A DNA stretch of 64,000 nucleotides from Serilophus lunatus (GCA_013399895.1 VXBA01002150.1:310001-374000); one strand, 5' to 3'. Shown: positions 21,601-33,640, numbered from the stretch's first letter. The notes: generated by a model from the letters alone, not told the origin. Translations and numbers: made by a program.

Positions 21601-24600
21601 TTTTTAATCTTTTACTACACTAAATAGTGTGTTTGGGGAAAAAGGCAGGAGGAGAAATATAAACAAAAATTCATATTGGGGTATGTTACTGAATGAAACG
21701 TGTTTTTATAAATCTAAGTCTGCTTTAGTTGATAATGATTTTCATTTGTCATCATGAAGAACTTTACATCTCACTAAATGACTGGATTTTGCTGCACAGG
21801 CTCCAGGTACCTGCTTGCCAATTAAGGCAGATGAGTGTCTTTTAGAAATGTAACTTGCCCTTTAAAGTTGTATATGTTGAAATGGCATATTTTTATTTTA
21901 CTGAGTTGTTCAGTTGTTTCTAAACCAAATAAAATATATGGAGTTCTTTAAATATAGTGGTAAGATTTCTTTTCAAGACTAAAAAAATGAGAATCTAAAC
22001 ATTCTTAAAGGGCAAATCATGCTATAGTAAAAGGTATTGAAATAATCTTTTCAACCAACATACATTAAAGTAAAATTCAGAGGCTTTCTGGTGTCTGTTT
22101 TCTTCAGCAGTCTAATTTACTCTCTGCCTCTGGACAGTTGCTGATTCATTTATTTTTTAGAAAGTATGTTTTTTTAAAAAGAAATTCTGCTTAGATCACA
22201 AAGCTTGAATCTGAATTTAAGTGAAAGAACTCTTTGGTTACTTTGACTTGATGCTTTTCCTGAGATTTCCCCCAGTTCCTCAAAAACATGAAATTAAACA
22301 GAACCACTGTTTTGGTAGTTCTTGCTAAGAGGGAGATGTGTGGATTCTGAACATAAAGTCTCTCTAAAGAGTTATTCGTACAAGTAGCTGAGAAACCAAT
22401 ACATGGATGAAAGCTGGCCAGCATTTTGAGGAGCTGAATTTGGCAAAACCTTAGTGTGAATCAATCCAGACACTGCTCGTAATTTGGACAGCAAGATTCA
22501 ACTCCCTGTCAGCATCTCTTCTCCTGTCCCAGGCTAACTAATGGATATTTTGGAATGGTGGACTGGAGTTGTACTTTAGATTGCCAATGGAATCTGGGTT
22601 TGAGCTCATAGTCCTGGTATGCTAAGGAAACATCAGCTGTGGGATACTGTGCAGTCATGTCCTGGTCTGAGAGGCTGATCAAACTCACCTTGAGTAATAT
22701 TGAAGTGTTTAATACTTGCAAAGCTTTTGTCCCATATATAAAAGATGCTGGATGGAAATTTAGTATCTTTTACTCCCCAAGGAGGGCAGTCTCTGTTTCC
22801 CCATTCGACATTTGCCTCTTGACTTACATGAGAGTGGGTCTTTCTGCACATTCTCTCAGGGTGTTTCTGTTCCTCTTCTTCCTTGGATGTAATTTTGCTT
22901 TCCAAAGCTTTGCATCCCACTCTGTGAAAGGGCTCTTTAAGCCACGTGGCTGCACTTGCTTCTCTTCCGATATTTGTTTTTCTCTTATATCCTAGGAATT
23001 TTAATCTTTTGACCTACTGACTGTTGTGTATTTTTTATTATTGACTATAAGCAGTTCCCATTGTTCTTTGTAGGCCTTTGGGCATGTGAGAGCTCCAGTT
23101 ACACACACACAGAATTAATGCTGTTCTGCCTCTCCCCCCCAAACTAATGGGTTGGATTTCCTTAGTAAATTGTTAAATTTTCTTATGTCATTCTTCTGTA
23201 TTAGTATTTCTGAACTGAAGCACGTTGGCTTTGTTTTACAGCACCTGTTATTTTAAATGGGAACTAAAGCCTAGGAATAATCATTCGTGGAATAACACAA
23301 AGCACGACTCTGAGTTTTGCTCATGTCCTGATGCTGTACTTTTCTCACATTTCATGTGAAAACTGGCAATTTTGGATTGTCAATTTACCTGGGACTTCCT
23401 TTTTTTAAACATACACAGACAGATCTGGTCATTGATTTGAAAACTCACATCTCTCTTACTATGCCTAGCTTCTGACAAGGATTTTAGATCAGTTTGAAGA
23501 TCTAGTTTTTCATTGCAGCACATTCACAGAAAGTTTTTTAAACTGTTTCATTTTTCGGTAGCAGATGAATAGTACAGTATGTGAGATGCCTCAGGACCCT
23601 TTTGTATGTTACCAGTTTCATTTCCCTGTCTAAGAAATGTTTAATAATCAAACAAATAGTTTATTTGGCTAAGTGGGAAATGGTGCTTCAGGAATACACA
23701 ACAGACCAGCCAGGGGCATCTTTGCTGTTTACTGAACACATGTACAACAGCGGACCCAGATTTTCAAGGCAATAGAAATCTGTATTCCTCTGCAAGGAAT
23801 GGCTTTATCATCAGAGGACTTTAAAAATATATTTATAATTGCAATACTTAGAGTCTGTATGGCAACCAAGAGTTTAGAAAGTGACCTCATCTCTGCTTGC
23901 TTCTAAACCAGAGTATTTGGCTTTAAAAAATCTTTAGAGGATCAGCTTTGGTTGGCTTCTATTTTTGACCTAGTTAAGAAAAAATACCAGTGCTACTTTG
24001 GAAAGGAGCAAAAAGTTACAGTTACCTTTATGTACTTAGGGGATTGGGCCCCTTCTTTGGTGCTGTTCTTTTCAAACTGCTTGGTGATTTCTTGTTTGGG
24101 TTTTGGTGGGTTTTTCCCTGAAACTCATAAGAGGGACCAGATAAAGAGGTGATAAAACCTCTTTGAGCTGACAAACCTTTCTCTCTTCACTAGCCTTGCA
24201 CATTTGCCATTCTTCAGTTTGTATTTCCTAGCTGCTGACTAAACCATGGCGTTGTGACTGGTCTCTTATCTCTGCAGGAACAGGCTCTTTTAACAGGTTC
24301 TGATTTGGATTTACTGTAACACAACATACTGAGGCAAGGCTGCCCAAATCTACATGAATTACATATGACAGAAGTTCCTGGTATTTATGAATAAATAACT
24401 ATTTCACAAAACTACTCCTGTCTCTTAATGCACCAGAAAAGTAGGAGAGGAGAGTTGCTCAGGTTTGATTTCTCAGAGGCAATTTGCAGCTTGTGTTGGC
24501 GGGCAATCATGACCCCAAAGGAATGATTTCTGCATGAAAATGTTTGTGGCTACATTCTGTATTCTGGGCTGTTTGCCTCACAAAATAGATGATGCCAGGC

Positions 24601-27600
24601 TCAAAGTCTTTCCTCGTGAAAATTTAGGGAAGTTTTACATAGTCTTGGTGTCAGTGAAAGAGTGAAGTGAGATAATTTCAGTGTAAAGTCGGTCTTGAGC
24701 CTCCAGTTGCTGCAAAATGAGAGGGGCTGATGAGAGGAGCCATGGACATCTGTGTAATTTGAATTCATTCCCACTGAATACAGGATCAATGAGTAACATA
24801 TAATGGAATTAAAGATTGTATTAAGAAAATTAATAGTGATCCTAGGCAATGTGAGCATGATAGATAAACTCCATTTCTTCTGGGAAGGTTAGAAAGACAC
24901 TTGAAATATTCTAGTTTTGTACACATTCAAACCCAAGAAACAGAGCTTTGATGTGATTCTTTGCAGTTCATGTTTGACAGACCATACAGCAGAACGCTGG
25001 AGGCTGAGGCTGATAAAGTGGGACTTCAGTTTGCAGCAAAGGTAACTACAACTGGTTGGTTTTATTGGCACTTTACCAGACGTTTTTCAGTTTCTGTTAC
25101 AATCAGAGGGAGTTTCACACTTCAGACTGTGAATTTTTGAAGACCTGCAGATTTATGAAATGGTGAAAAGCTAAGTAGTTTTTAGAGATAGACAAAGTCA
25201 TTCTGACTAATTGCATGTAATAAAATTGAAGGTTTGTACTACATTAGCTGCACAATATACTTTCTGTGTAGTTTATGGGTATTGGAAGAAACCCTCATTT
25301 ATGAAAAGGAAAATGCTAAATAGAGAGCTCCCATAAGTAGGATTTAATTATATGTAAAGATTTGAAAATTTAGCCTAAATACAGCCATAAAAACAGTGCA
25401 GCTTTGCTAAAGTAAGACAAGAATTTGGTCAGAAGCTGCAGCATTTTTCTCATAATTTATTTTATCAGGTTTTTTTCCTTCTGTGGATTTTAACTCTATT
25501 TTAAAGAAAGCTAAACCAACCCTTTGATTTCTAGCTGAGTGCAGTAGATTGAGGTGTCAGATAACAGTGAGAGCAGCACCATCTAGTGTTAATATTTCAT
25601 AAACAAAATTTCCTTAATAATTATTAATATTTCTTCAAGGAGTAGTTTCAAAACTAATTTTGATTTTGGGATTGAAAGTGCTTTTTTAATTTAAAGTCAT
25701 CTAAGGGACTAATACAATCTCTGAACCAAAATGTGGTTGCTGTGTTTGTGCTCACTGCTTTGTCCTGCCAAAGATTAGGGCCAGACCAGAAAGAAGTGAA
25801 GTGGAATATGAGCATTTCTCTGCTTCTGCAGAAAATCTTTTTATAATAATAATAATAATTTCAGGAAGTACATTCAAAGGATAAAGCACCATGTCTGTAT
25901 TGCTGGGGGCATAGTGGGAAGAACTAATTTTTCTTATCTTCTGATTACTTGTCTCTTTTTTTTTAACAAATAAAAGCTAGTGTAAGAAATCTCGTTATTG
26001 CAAAAATAAAGGAGTGTGTTGGTGATACACAAAAGCCATTCTAAAAGTTAGAGTTCCATGACTTTATGTTCTTAAATATATACTTCTATGGAGAGAGCCA
26101 GGAATTCTGCAGAATTACTATTTTAATTTGTCATGCATTACACAGATCACCCTTGAAAAAAGCAGTGTAATCATTTATAGGAAAGCTTTTGCAGTTCATT
26201 TTTAGAGCTATTTAAGGGTGAATTATTATCACTTTATATTTTTGACTCTAAACTTCTTCCTGTAAATTTGCCTAAATCTGTGGAGACGATTAATTTCTTC
26301 TTCTGCTGTACTTTGTCCAGCAAAAATAACTTAGAATTCACAGCTGAGGTTTTTTTTTTTTTGAAGAACAAGTACACGCCAGAATTTGTGAAACTGTTTT
26401 TCTTCTGATTGTCTAATTCAGATGCAAGTTTTGTAGGATCAGTGGAATTACATAGATGTTAAAAGGAATAGATCCAATGTCTGTCTGCAGGAGTTTTTTT
26501 AAATTCCATTTAGATGTTTGAGAACAGCCTTTGCCTGCCAGGTATGAGGAGGACCATCCACACAATCTTTAGAGACTTAAATGTGTAATTCAACATCTGT
26601 TAGAGTGTGTATTTATGACTTTAGAAACACATTTCCTTTGTGCTTGCAGGCCTGTGTGGATGTCAGAGCGAGCAGCGTGTTTTGGCAGCAGATGGAATTA
26701 GCAGAAACCATTCAGGGGCAGCCCAGGATTCCAGAGTGGCTCTCCACACACCCTTCCCATGAAAACAGAGCTGAGCACTTGGACCGCCTTATCCCACAGG
26801 TGAGCACAGCTGAGGGAAGGGTCTTTTCCTCTTAGGAATGTTGCCAGGAGTAGTTTGATGTTGTTTCATGAGCTACTTTGGGATTGATGCACAATCTACT
26901 CTTTTAGACCTTATCTTTATCCTGGCAGAAACTCTCTGCTACAAAGCTCTCCACCCTGAAGATTTTATTAAATGAGGAAAAATTAAGATAGCACAAGAAG
27001 TAATTATATTCCAAGTTTGTCTTTTTTCTGATTTCTGATCAAAGTGTAGTATTCGTGCTTTTGAATGCCCTTTTGGTACCAATGGCAGAGTGTCATGGAT
27101 CTCATCCACTCTTTCCTCTTTTATTTTCATTTTGGAAGCCAGTTTTTAAGTTGGATCCCTAAGCTTTGTTGACTTCTCTTGGTTTTGTAGCTTGGTCTGG
27201 GCTGTCAAATGGAGAATGTTCCATCCTCTCCTCTCACTGAGGTGAAACTGAACACACCTCAAGTAAGTGAGCCCCAGAAGAGAGTCAGATCCCCAGCAGA
27301 AGATTTCCTGACAGCCTCAGTTATCACAGATCTCTGTAGATTTTTCCAGCCTGTTTTTTTTCCTTTACATCACTGTTCCATCACATTAGGGAACAAATTT
27401 TACTCCACTCCAAGGAACTTGAGCTGATTCATGCAATTGCCTATCAATCTGCAGTCTTTTCCCTGTTCCTTCCTTTGAATTTCCTCTCAGAGGAATGCAA
27501 AGTGGAAAGCTACTTGGGGATTCTCTTAATTTGATGTGCTACTCACTCGTAGTTTAAGGACAGAGAACTGTTTGAAGTTTAGTAATTTTAGTTTGTTTAC

Positions 27601-30600
27601 TCTTTCTAGGGGGTTTTTAACTACAGGAAAATAAAATGGATTTTTTTGCCTCGTGTTTTTCTTTTTAAAATAGCCTGTTAATGCACTTCACAATGACACT
27701 GTTTTTCAGCAAGCTAAACTGTTTGGAAATACCCTTTTTTATAGCCAACTGTTAATTTCTTCTCCTTCCTCTTTTTTAATTTTTTTTAAACTCTCAGTCA
27801 CTCTAAGCCTTTCTCAATTCCAAACCATAAAGGCAGCTGAAGATGTATTGGCAGAGGGAGCACTAAAATGTTGAGGTGTTTGCTGACTTCAAAGGAGAAA
27901 AAAAAGAGTTTCATGAATCCTTTGATGAGAATGAATACAGTAAATATTCTAAATGATGGCATAAATCAAAGTCAACACTAGGAGTAGGGGGCTGGAGACT
28001 GGCTAGACTGAATATTTTAAATTAATATACACAAAGTCTATACTTTGTAAAAGCAGGTTGTGAGACTTTTTTGACGGGTTTTCTAACACATCAGAGCAAC
28101 TGTATGGAAAATGATATTTGAAGTGGAGCCTCAGTTTGAGCTGGATTGAACATGAGGGTTCAGGGTCATTTATTTTCATTTAGTTGTTGCCTGGCTTATA
28201 AAGAGGTAATGAAATAAATTACTTCTCATGTTCTACCCTGGGCCCGAGCAAATAAGTTAAATAACCGAGCAACTGTGTAAAATGTTATTCCTGTCTTTTC
28301 TCCCATGGTTTAGCAGGTGGAGCAACCTTCATCTTTTTGTAGCGACTCTCACCTCCAAGAGCAGTGGGGGCTGGGAAACTTTTTTTCCGAAAGATACTTG
28401 AAGGGGAGATGTTTTTGTTTCCCTTTTACCTTAAACATTCTTTGGAGCAGGATGAGAAAGCCTGAGCTGGAGGCTTCCTGTCTTTAACAAGTTCACTGGG
28501 TAAGTGGGGTTGGCACTGCAGAAGTGGAATAACAATCAAAGTGTGTGAAGCTGTTGTTGGAGGCTTCTTGTCTGAGGCATTGACTCCCCTTCATGTGGGA
28601 GCTGCTGCCTTGAGGCTGCACCTCAGGCATTTCAAGGGAATCCTAGGGCTTTATTGCTCAAAATCAGCACCTTTTTCTTTCATTGTTCACCACCTCAAAG
28701 CTTTTTAGAACAGTGTGTTTACCTTTTATTGATAGCCAGTAGATATTCAGAGCCCAGGGAGAGAAGCCACCTTTTCAAAAAAGGCCTTTTCTCTCAAGTG
28801 AAAAAACTGGTCCTTCTTAAGACTCAGGATCAGATTCATCATGAGCATTGTTGTGTTTCATATGCTGCTGGTTTTGAAGCTGAAATGATTTTGGGGACAA
28901 TAGAATGTGTATTACTAGTCCAGCTACTACAGCTGGGTCTTTTCAGGCCACACTGATGTTTCTCTACAGACTTTTAAGCAAGTTCATAATAAAATGCAAT
29001 CATACGAACTGAGAATTTGTATTCAGGTAATGTCACCTCTCAGTGAGGTGACTGAATAGTCCCAGGAAATGTAAATTAAAGCAGGAGTATCACAGGGATT
29101 CCTTTCAAGTAATTAAAAGACAGAGAGCAAATCAAATAAGTTTAAAGGTCTTGCACCTGGTTTTCTGAGCAAGTTGGAAGCTACAGCCAAGCTGAGGCAT
29201 CGGTAAATAGAGAGCTATAAGCAGTTACAAAGTGATGCTGTCCTGGGAATGAAATAAAGGAAATGAAAAAGATTTATGGTGTTTTTAAAGTACTTTCCCC
29301 TCAGACAGGGAGGGATTTGGATAGTAAACTAGGAAAATGGAATATATCCTTAAATAGGAAACTGAAATCTCTTAGAATTCCTACATGGAAGGTGGTGAGA
29401 TGCTCAATGAAGGCCTCTGCATTCTATTTTCAGAAAAAGAAATCTTAAAGTTATTTTGTACTAAGGGGGAGGGTGCTTACTGTTGCTCTGGAGAGAAAAA
29501 TCATGGAAGTGTAGTGCCAGAGAGAAGCTGAAGGATAACAGCACACTGAATAAAGCACAAGGTTATCTACTGTTATCTACTGAGCCTTTCCCGTGAAACA
29601 AAAATTAATCTTGACGTGACATTTGTTTTTTTGGCATCTTGTTATTGGCTCAAATTCCATTTTGTATTCACTGGAACTCACATTTCCCACTCTTCTTTCA
29701 GAAATGCCATGGTGAGATCATTTAGAGACTAAGTTGGGATGTAACTCCACCATCTTCTTTGCTAGGTCAATTAACTTGTCAAAGAAAAGTTAAATTAATT
29801 TACTTTGGCAACACCTTTCTTGTCAAATCCACCTTGGCTGTTTGTTGTTTTTATTATTTTTGTGCACTTTTTGCTTATTCCTTGGTCTGCTGCTAGATTT
29901 GAAGTTATTGATGATTTTGGAAGTACAGACACTTGACCATGTTGGGCTGGTTTATCTTTCAAGACAAATGAGGTTGTAAACTCCTGAGCCTGTAATTGCC
30001 ATCTTAATGATGTAAAAATGTTAATTCTAAAATACTACTTTTTACCTTTGCTGTTGTGACTTCACTATTTCGGGTAAGAAGTGAAGCCATGGAAATAGGC
30101 CAGGCACTGTGTAACCACAAAAACCCAGAGATACAAAATTGCTAAATTAGTTTAAAGGGAGATTACATTGCCCTTTCCAGGATACAGCCTAAATCTTTGT
30201 ATTTCCATTTGCCTTGAATAACACTTCATGACATTAATGCAATCTTGCAGCAGCTTATGTTCTAGGAGACAGCAACAGAAAACTCTTGGTTTGTCATAAA
30301 TGTCAGTTTAGAAATTAATTGGTCACTGAAGCAGAAGAGTGTTCAGCAGTACAGTTACATTTGGTGACTACATGGGTGATTGTCCTGTAGAAAAACAAGC
30401 TGTGAAAGCTTTACTCATATTTTTTAAAAGTTAGACAAGAGCAATATTTGCCTAATCCAGGCTTGTGCATGCACTAATTTGAATGTTACATTTCAGCAAG
30501 AAACAGCTGGAGAAATTCTTGCTATATTCCTGGAATATGTCTTTTTCCAACACCAGTTGTTAAAGTTAAAACACATTTCTAGCCATGAGATGTTTCTAGC

Positions 30601-32475
30601 CATTTACAGAAAACTCTATCAATTCACTGTGGTGAAGTTAGGGGGAAATATGTTTTGAAACCTCCTTATACAAAGAAATGATTTAAGAAGCTCTGCTCTT
30701 CTATTTTAAATTCTGCTATAGTAAGATGTTTTCAGTGTCTCCTGTGGAAGAATATCAAAGTGTTTCAAAATGATGGGCAAATACTTATGCATAGCTGTGC
30801 TGGAATGTTTGATTTGTTACCTCAGCCAAAGCTGGTGCATATAAAGCAAATTAAAAATTTCTGCTCTGTTTAAAGTGCAGTTCTAGGACTGCCATGAAAA
30901 CTGTGTTACTTTCTTCCTCCTTTTTAATCCATGTGGAAAGAAGGGATTGACCCACTCTCTCTGCTGACAGTCCCCAGTGCTGGCCAGGAGGCTCCTGGCT
31001 ACAACTCAGGACAGCTCTGGCCGTTAATTCTCAAGAATCCGTGGTTATGAAGTGGAATAAAATATACATTTGGACTTGTTTTCCCATGAAAGGATTAAAA
31101 CCAAAGCTGGATGTGAATTTACCCCTGGTTTTCTCCTGTTAATGGAGGCCAAGTTCCAGGTTACTGGTCTGTGCACAAGCTCTTGCAAAGCACTGCATCA
31201 GTGAGTGCTGTGCCCAGCACACCTCGAGCTGTTTGGATGGTCTAATTAAAGTATGCTCAGCTTTGGTACAAAGAACACCACCCTAAGCATCATTTAAAAC
31301 AGGTTGGTACCAATTTCTTCACAGTGCCTTTGAGACATGGGATTCATCCATTCTCATTCCTTCATTCCCCACAGCACAGGATAGTCTGGAGGGAACATGG
31401 CACTTAGTGAGCAGGAGTAGCTTAAACTTTGGTCTCTTACTGCTAATCTTTTTATCCAGATATATTTTTACATTCTAGAGACATTATTTTCTCATAATAC
31501 TTGGAAGTTGTGTGTCCAAATGGTTCTTGGAGATGAGATCCCTTGTGGAACTGGACCTTGACTATTCTGATGAATGCTCTGGATCTCTGTGCCAAACAGT
31601 TCAATGTCTGTATGTTATTGGAGATTTTCTCCTCCTTTTTTGAGTCAAACATCTATATGTAGTTACTTCAATAATACAACATATCTGATGAAGTAAATTA
31701 TTCAGAACCCTTTTTTTTCTGGATGCAGTCATTCTCATTTACATGTGAATGTAAATATAAAAATTTTAAGCTGAGAAGCAATAATAGCTGTAGGCTATAT
31801 ACACCCTTACTTAATTGGGTGGATTTACTGCTGAGATATTTCTTTCTGAGGCATTCTAGAATATGGATTGATTCAACATTTTTCTTCAAAGTAACTTGAA
31901 AGGGTTACACAAAGTTCATTTTATATGCGAATGTAAATTAAAAGGTGCTGATGTGGACAAGTATCACACAGAAGAGTTGGCGAACTTCATCCTTGTATTC
32001 ATCCTTGGAGACACTGTGAAAAAATAATTTCATCCTTCATACTGCCTTTTCTCCATTGTTTTACCACATTGCTACATTTCTTCACAGGAATCCTTGGTTT
32101 CTGTTGGGAAGTTTTTCAGTAATAACTCAGGCTCAGTATTACACTGACTAAGCTTTATATGTAAATGCAAACCTTACTGGAAAGCCAAGTCACTGACCCA
32201 AACCTTTTGTTTCTTCTATTTAAATAAGCTTGATTTGTTTCCCTATGTGTTCACAGGCTCTTAAAATAAGAGAGAGCTGCAATTGCCCATCTCTTTCTGG
32301 ACCAGATCCTCGCCTTATTTTCAGACTAAACATGCAACATCTCCTGGAATCATCTAAAGACCGAGAACCCCCAAATTCTACAAAGCAAGACCTCTCAAAA
32401 CCAAAATTGGACTTTGCTCACACTCAAAAAGTAGAAGATATGCCAGTAACCTTTGCAGTTAAACCTACAAACTAA
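18197..32475 (+). CDS. OMA1: OMA1, mitochondrial inner-membrane zinc metalloprotease (complete)
   Basis: Join of 18197-18699, 19082-19310, 19839-20012, 20108-20215, 21406-21534, 24967-25041, 26650-26799 and 32257-32475: 1587 nt, 528 aa (human is about 524). OMA1 is an M48-family peptidase activated by loss of membrane potential. It cleaves OPA1, stopping inner-membrane fusion, and DELE1, which triggers the integrated stress response. Seen here: an Arg/Cys-rich presequence (about 1-130), the conserved FRTSPSFQAAP segment, a transmembrane helix at about 196-213, the zinc motif HEIAH at 328-332, and a third-ligand region SRTLEAEAD at 389-397 (Glu393 the likely ligand). These are followed by the M48 motif THPSHENR and a hydrophilic C-terminus. 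All catalytic residues are present, all junctions are GT-AG and in phase, and the start aligns with human MSFICGLQ. Confidence is very high except for the exact N-terminal presequence. Confidence 0.97.
18700..19081 (+). other. OMA1: OMA1 intron 2
   Basis: 382-nt intron, GT-AG. Nothing else recognised. Confidence 0.9.
19082..19310 (+). CDS. OMA1: OMA1 exon with the transmembrane helix
   Basis: 229 nt, acceptor AG at 19080-19081, donor GTAAGA at 19311. Encodes IRNWWKALPPNKREL, the hydrophobic helix ILLGASSLGVVFVVFYFTH (about residues 196-214) and a segment ending EYEM. Confidence 0.96.
19311..19838 (+). other. OMA1: OMA1 intron 3
   Basis: 528-nt intron with T-rich stretches, including the polypyrimidine run before AG at 19837-19838. 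No other feature. Confidence 0.9.
19839..20012 (+). CDS. OMA1: OMA1 exon (start of M48 domain)
   Basis: 58 codons in phase 0, donor GTAAGT at 20013. Begins WMEEYK and contains LKWVIHVVDEPGVNAFVLP, the conserved edge strand of the M48 fold upstream of the zinc helix. Confidence 0.96.
20108..20215 (+). CDS. OMA1: OMA1 exon carrying HEIAH
   Basis: 36 codons, acceptor AG at 20106-20107 after a 95-nt intron, donor GTAAGT at 20216. Encodes NGQVFVFTG then LSFILGHEIAHAVLEHA. HEIAH (codons 20183-20197) supplies two zinc-binding histidines and the catalytic glutamate. Confidence 0.97.
20216..21405 (+). other. OMA1: OMA1 intron 5
   Basis: 1.19-kb AT-rich intron. A run of 13 T lies near 21.25 kb. No gene or known repeat recognised. 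Confidence 0.85.
21406..21534 (+). CDS. OMA1: OMA1 exon (hydrophobic helix after the active site)
   Basis: 43 codons, acceptor AG at 21404-21405, donor GTAAGA at 21535. Encodes AEKASLVHFLDFLSLIFLTM then IWALCPRDSLAVV and QWIQSKLQE, which align with mammalian OMA1 without gaps. The hydrophobic stretch may dip into the membrane. Confidence 0.96.
21535..24966 (+). other. OMA1: OMA1 intron 6
   Basis: 3.43-kb AT-rich intron. No exon-like or RNA-gene-like element recognised. Confidence 0.8.
24967..25041 (+). CDS. OMA1: OMA1 exon with third zinc ligand
   Basis: 25 codons, acceptor AG at 24965-24966, donor GTAACT at 25042. Encodes FMFDRPYSRTLEAEADKVGL and on. SRTLEAEAD corresponds to the S-R-x-x-E-x-x-A-D signature of M48 peptidases, where the first Glu binds zinc. 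Confidence 0.96.
25042..26649 (+). other. OMA1: OMA1 intron 7
   Basis: 1.6-kb AT-rich intron with a CTCF-like motif at 25574-25588 and a short (ATA)n stretch near 25.85 kb. Nothing else recognised. Confidence 0.8.
25574..25588 (-). promoter_or_regulatory. CTCF-like core motif
   Basis: On the minus strand this reads CACTAGATGGTGCTG, close to the CTCF core CCASYAGRKGGCR. A motif match only; occupancy is unknown. Confidence 0.3.
26650..26799 (+). CDS. OMA1: OMA1 exon (THPSHENR motif)
   Basis: 50 codons, acceptor AG at 26648-26649, donor GTGAGC at 26800. Encodes ACVDVRASSVFWQQMEL, PEWLSTHPSHENRAEHLDRL and IPQ. THPS-x-x-x-R is the conserved C-terminal M48 motif. Ends in phase 0. Confidence 0.96.
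27191..27262 (+). other. OMA1: Candidate OMA1 cassette exon, 72 nt, in frame
   Basis: Preceded by a good pyrimidine-rich acceptor (CTTCTCTTGGTTTTGTAG, AG at 27189-27190) and followed by a consensus donor CAA|GTAAGT at 27263. It is exactly 24 codons with no stop (LGLGCQMENVPSSP and then LTEVKLNTPQ) and phase 0 at both ends, matching the phase-0 junction between the flanking coding exons. Inclusion would insert 24 residues after RLIPQ. Human OMA1 as I recall it has no such insert, so it may be a lineage-specific alternative exon or a decoy. Confidence 0.4.
31761..31923 (+). repeat. Local direct duplication, copy 1
   Basis: About 160 bp that recurs, diverged, at 32935-33102. Shared blocks include TTAAGCTGAGAA, ATAATAGCTGT, GGTGGATTTACTGCTG and GGATTGATTCAACATTTTTC, with ACAAAGTTCA near the end. 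Lies in the last OMA1 intron, about 330 bp upstream of the last exon. Confidence 0.9.
32257..32475 (+). CDS. OMA1: OMA1 last coding exon
   Basis: 72 codons plus TAA (32473-32475), acceptor AG at 32255-32256. Encodes ALKIRESCNCPSLSGPDPRL and on, matching the mammalian C-terminus for about 25 residues and then diverging into a Lys/Ser/Pro-rich tail ending VKPTN. Lies between the two copies of a 160-bp duplication. Confidence 0.95.
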   Translation, partial: ALKIRESCNCPSLSGPDPRLIFRLNMQHLLESSKDREPPNSTKQDLSKPKLDFAHTQKVEDMPVTFAVKPTN

Positions 32476-32684
32476 TGACAATCATTTTCACTCCTTATGG
32501 AACTGGTGGTCCCTGAAGGTCTGTCTTATAACACGAACTGTCTTTGAACCATGAAGAAGATGTGGCCATTTGGGTTCTCCATTGCGTTTATGTGCTCTCT
32601 CACTCAAAGCAATAAGGAACCACGCCCACACAAGAAGAGCAGTGTGTTGGAGCAGAAAGTTTCTTATTCATTAAGAGTTACTAA

Positions 32685-32690
32685 AATAAA
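32685..32690 (+). terminator. OMA1: OMA1 proximal polyadenylation signal
   Basis: AATAAA 210 bases after the stop codon, followed within 50 bases by the GT-containing stretch CACAGTGTAATTTT. Confidence 0.55.
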
Positions 32691-32934
32691 TCACTTCTCA
32701 GGGGAAAGATATCTCTTACAATCCAGTCACACAGTGTAATTTTCAGCTTTATCAGGGCTCACCTTGATCAGAGGACAGATGAGCCAGAAGCATCCCTAAA
32801 GCAGAGGGAAAAGTACAATTTTCATCATTTAAGTTGTCTGGTTTATCTTGCCATAATTTGGGTTAGATCTACTCAGCTTCATTTGAGAAATAATGAGGAG
32901 ATCTTAACTGCCTGTTCCACATCCAGGGTGTTTA

Positions 32935-33102
32935 AAAATATTAAGCTGAGAACTGATAATAGCTGTGGGCTAGATACACCCCCACTTAATTAGGTGGATT
33001 TACTGCTGGGATTTTCCTTCTTTCTGAGGCAGTTTAAAATGTGGATTGATTCAACATTTTTCTTCAAAGGAACTTGAACAGGTTGCACAAAGTTCAGTTT
33101 AA
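32935..33102 (+). repeat. Local direct duplication, copy 2
   Basis: Diverged second copy of 31761-31923 in the same orientation. It begins at AAATATTAAGCTGAGA and ends at ACAAAGTTCAGTTTA. Lies in the OMA1 3' UTR or flank, 460 bp after the stop codon. Confidence 0.9.
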
Positions 33103-33613
33103 AAAAAAAGGAGTTAAATAATTTTCTAAAATTCTTCTGAAACAAGGACTGAAAGAATCATGTTTTGCAGCTCTAGAATGCTTTGCCAGGATGGCTCTTG
33201 TCTTTTTTAATGATCAGGGTGCCTTATCAGAGGGCAGCTTTGCTGCAACAACATTTGATTTGGGTATATCTGTTTGGATAGAAATGATTGCTGATGTGGA
33301 ACGTATAACACAGCAGGCGAAGCCAGTGTTTCTTGACTGCACAGCTTTTGCAGCTGTACCTTATAAAAGGTGACTTCACTTCAGGAAAATGGCATCTAAT
33401 GCTGAGCATCCCTCCCCCAGTCCCTCTGAAGCCCCTCTTTTTTATACCCTGGAGACCAATGTGCACAGTGTAGGTAAAACTCAGCCTTTCAGACTCTGCC
33501 CAGCATGTCCATCTCTATTTGCACATGTTTGAGTTCTCTTTGCTTTGCAGTTGATGAAAATACTGGCATGTTTATCTTGCAGGAAGGTGTAGAAAGATGT
33601 GGCAGTGAATGAA

Positions 33614-33619
33614 AATAAA
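33614..33619 (+). terminator. OMA1: OMA1 distal polyadenylation signal candidate
   Basis: AATAAA followed by a TTGTGTTCATTTTT GT/T-rich stretch about 20 bases downstream, a good polyadenylation arrangement. Confidence 0.45.
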
Positions 33620-33640
33620 AAAGGGAAATTGTGTTCATTT

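Larger units (their letters stand above)
26800..32256 (+). other. OMA1: OMA1 intron 8, 5.46 kb
   Basis: The largest intron. It contains a candidate in-frame cassette exon at 27191-27262 and, near its 3' end, the first copy of a 160-bp local duplication (31761-31923). The rest is AT-rich with no recognised element. Confidence 0.8.
32476..33640 (+). other. OMA1: OMA1 3' UTR (probable extent)
   Basis: Canonical AATAAA hexamers at 32685-32690 and 33614-33619 suggest a short and a long 3' UTR. The long form would include copy 2 of the local duplication. Extents are inferred from signals only. Confidence 0.55.
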
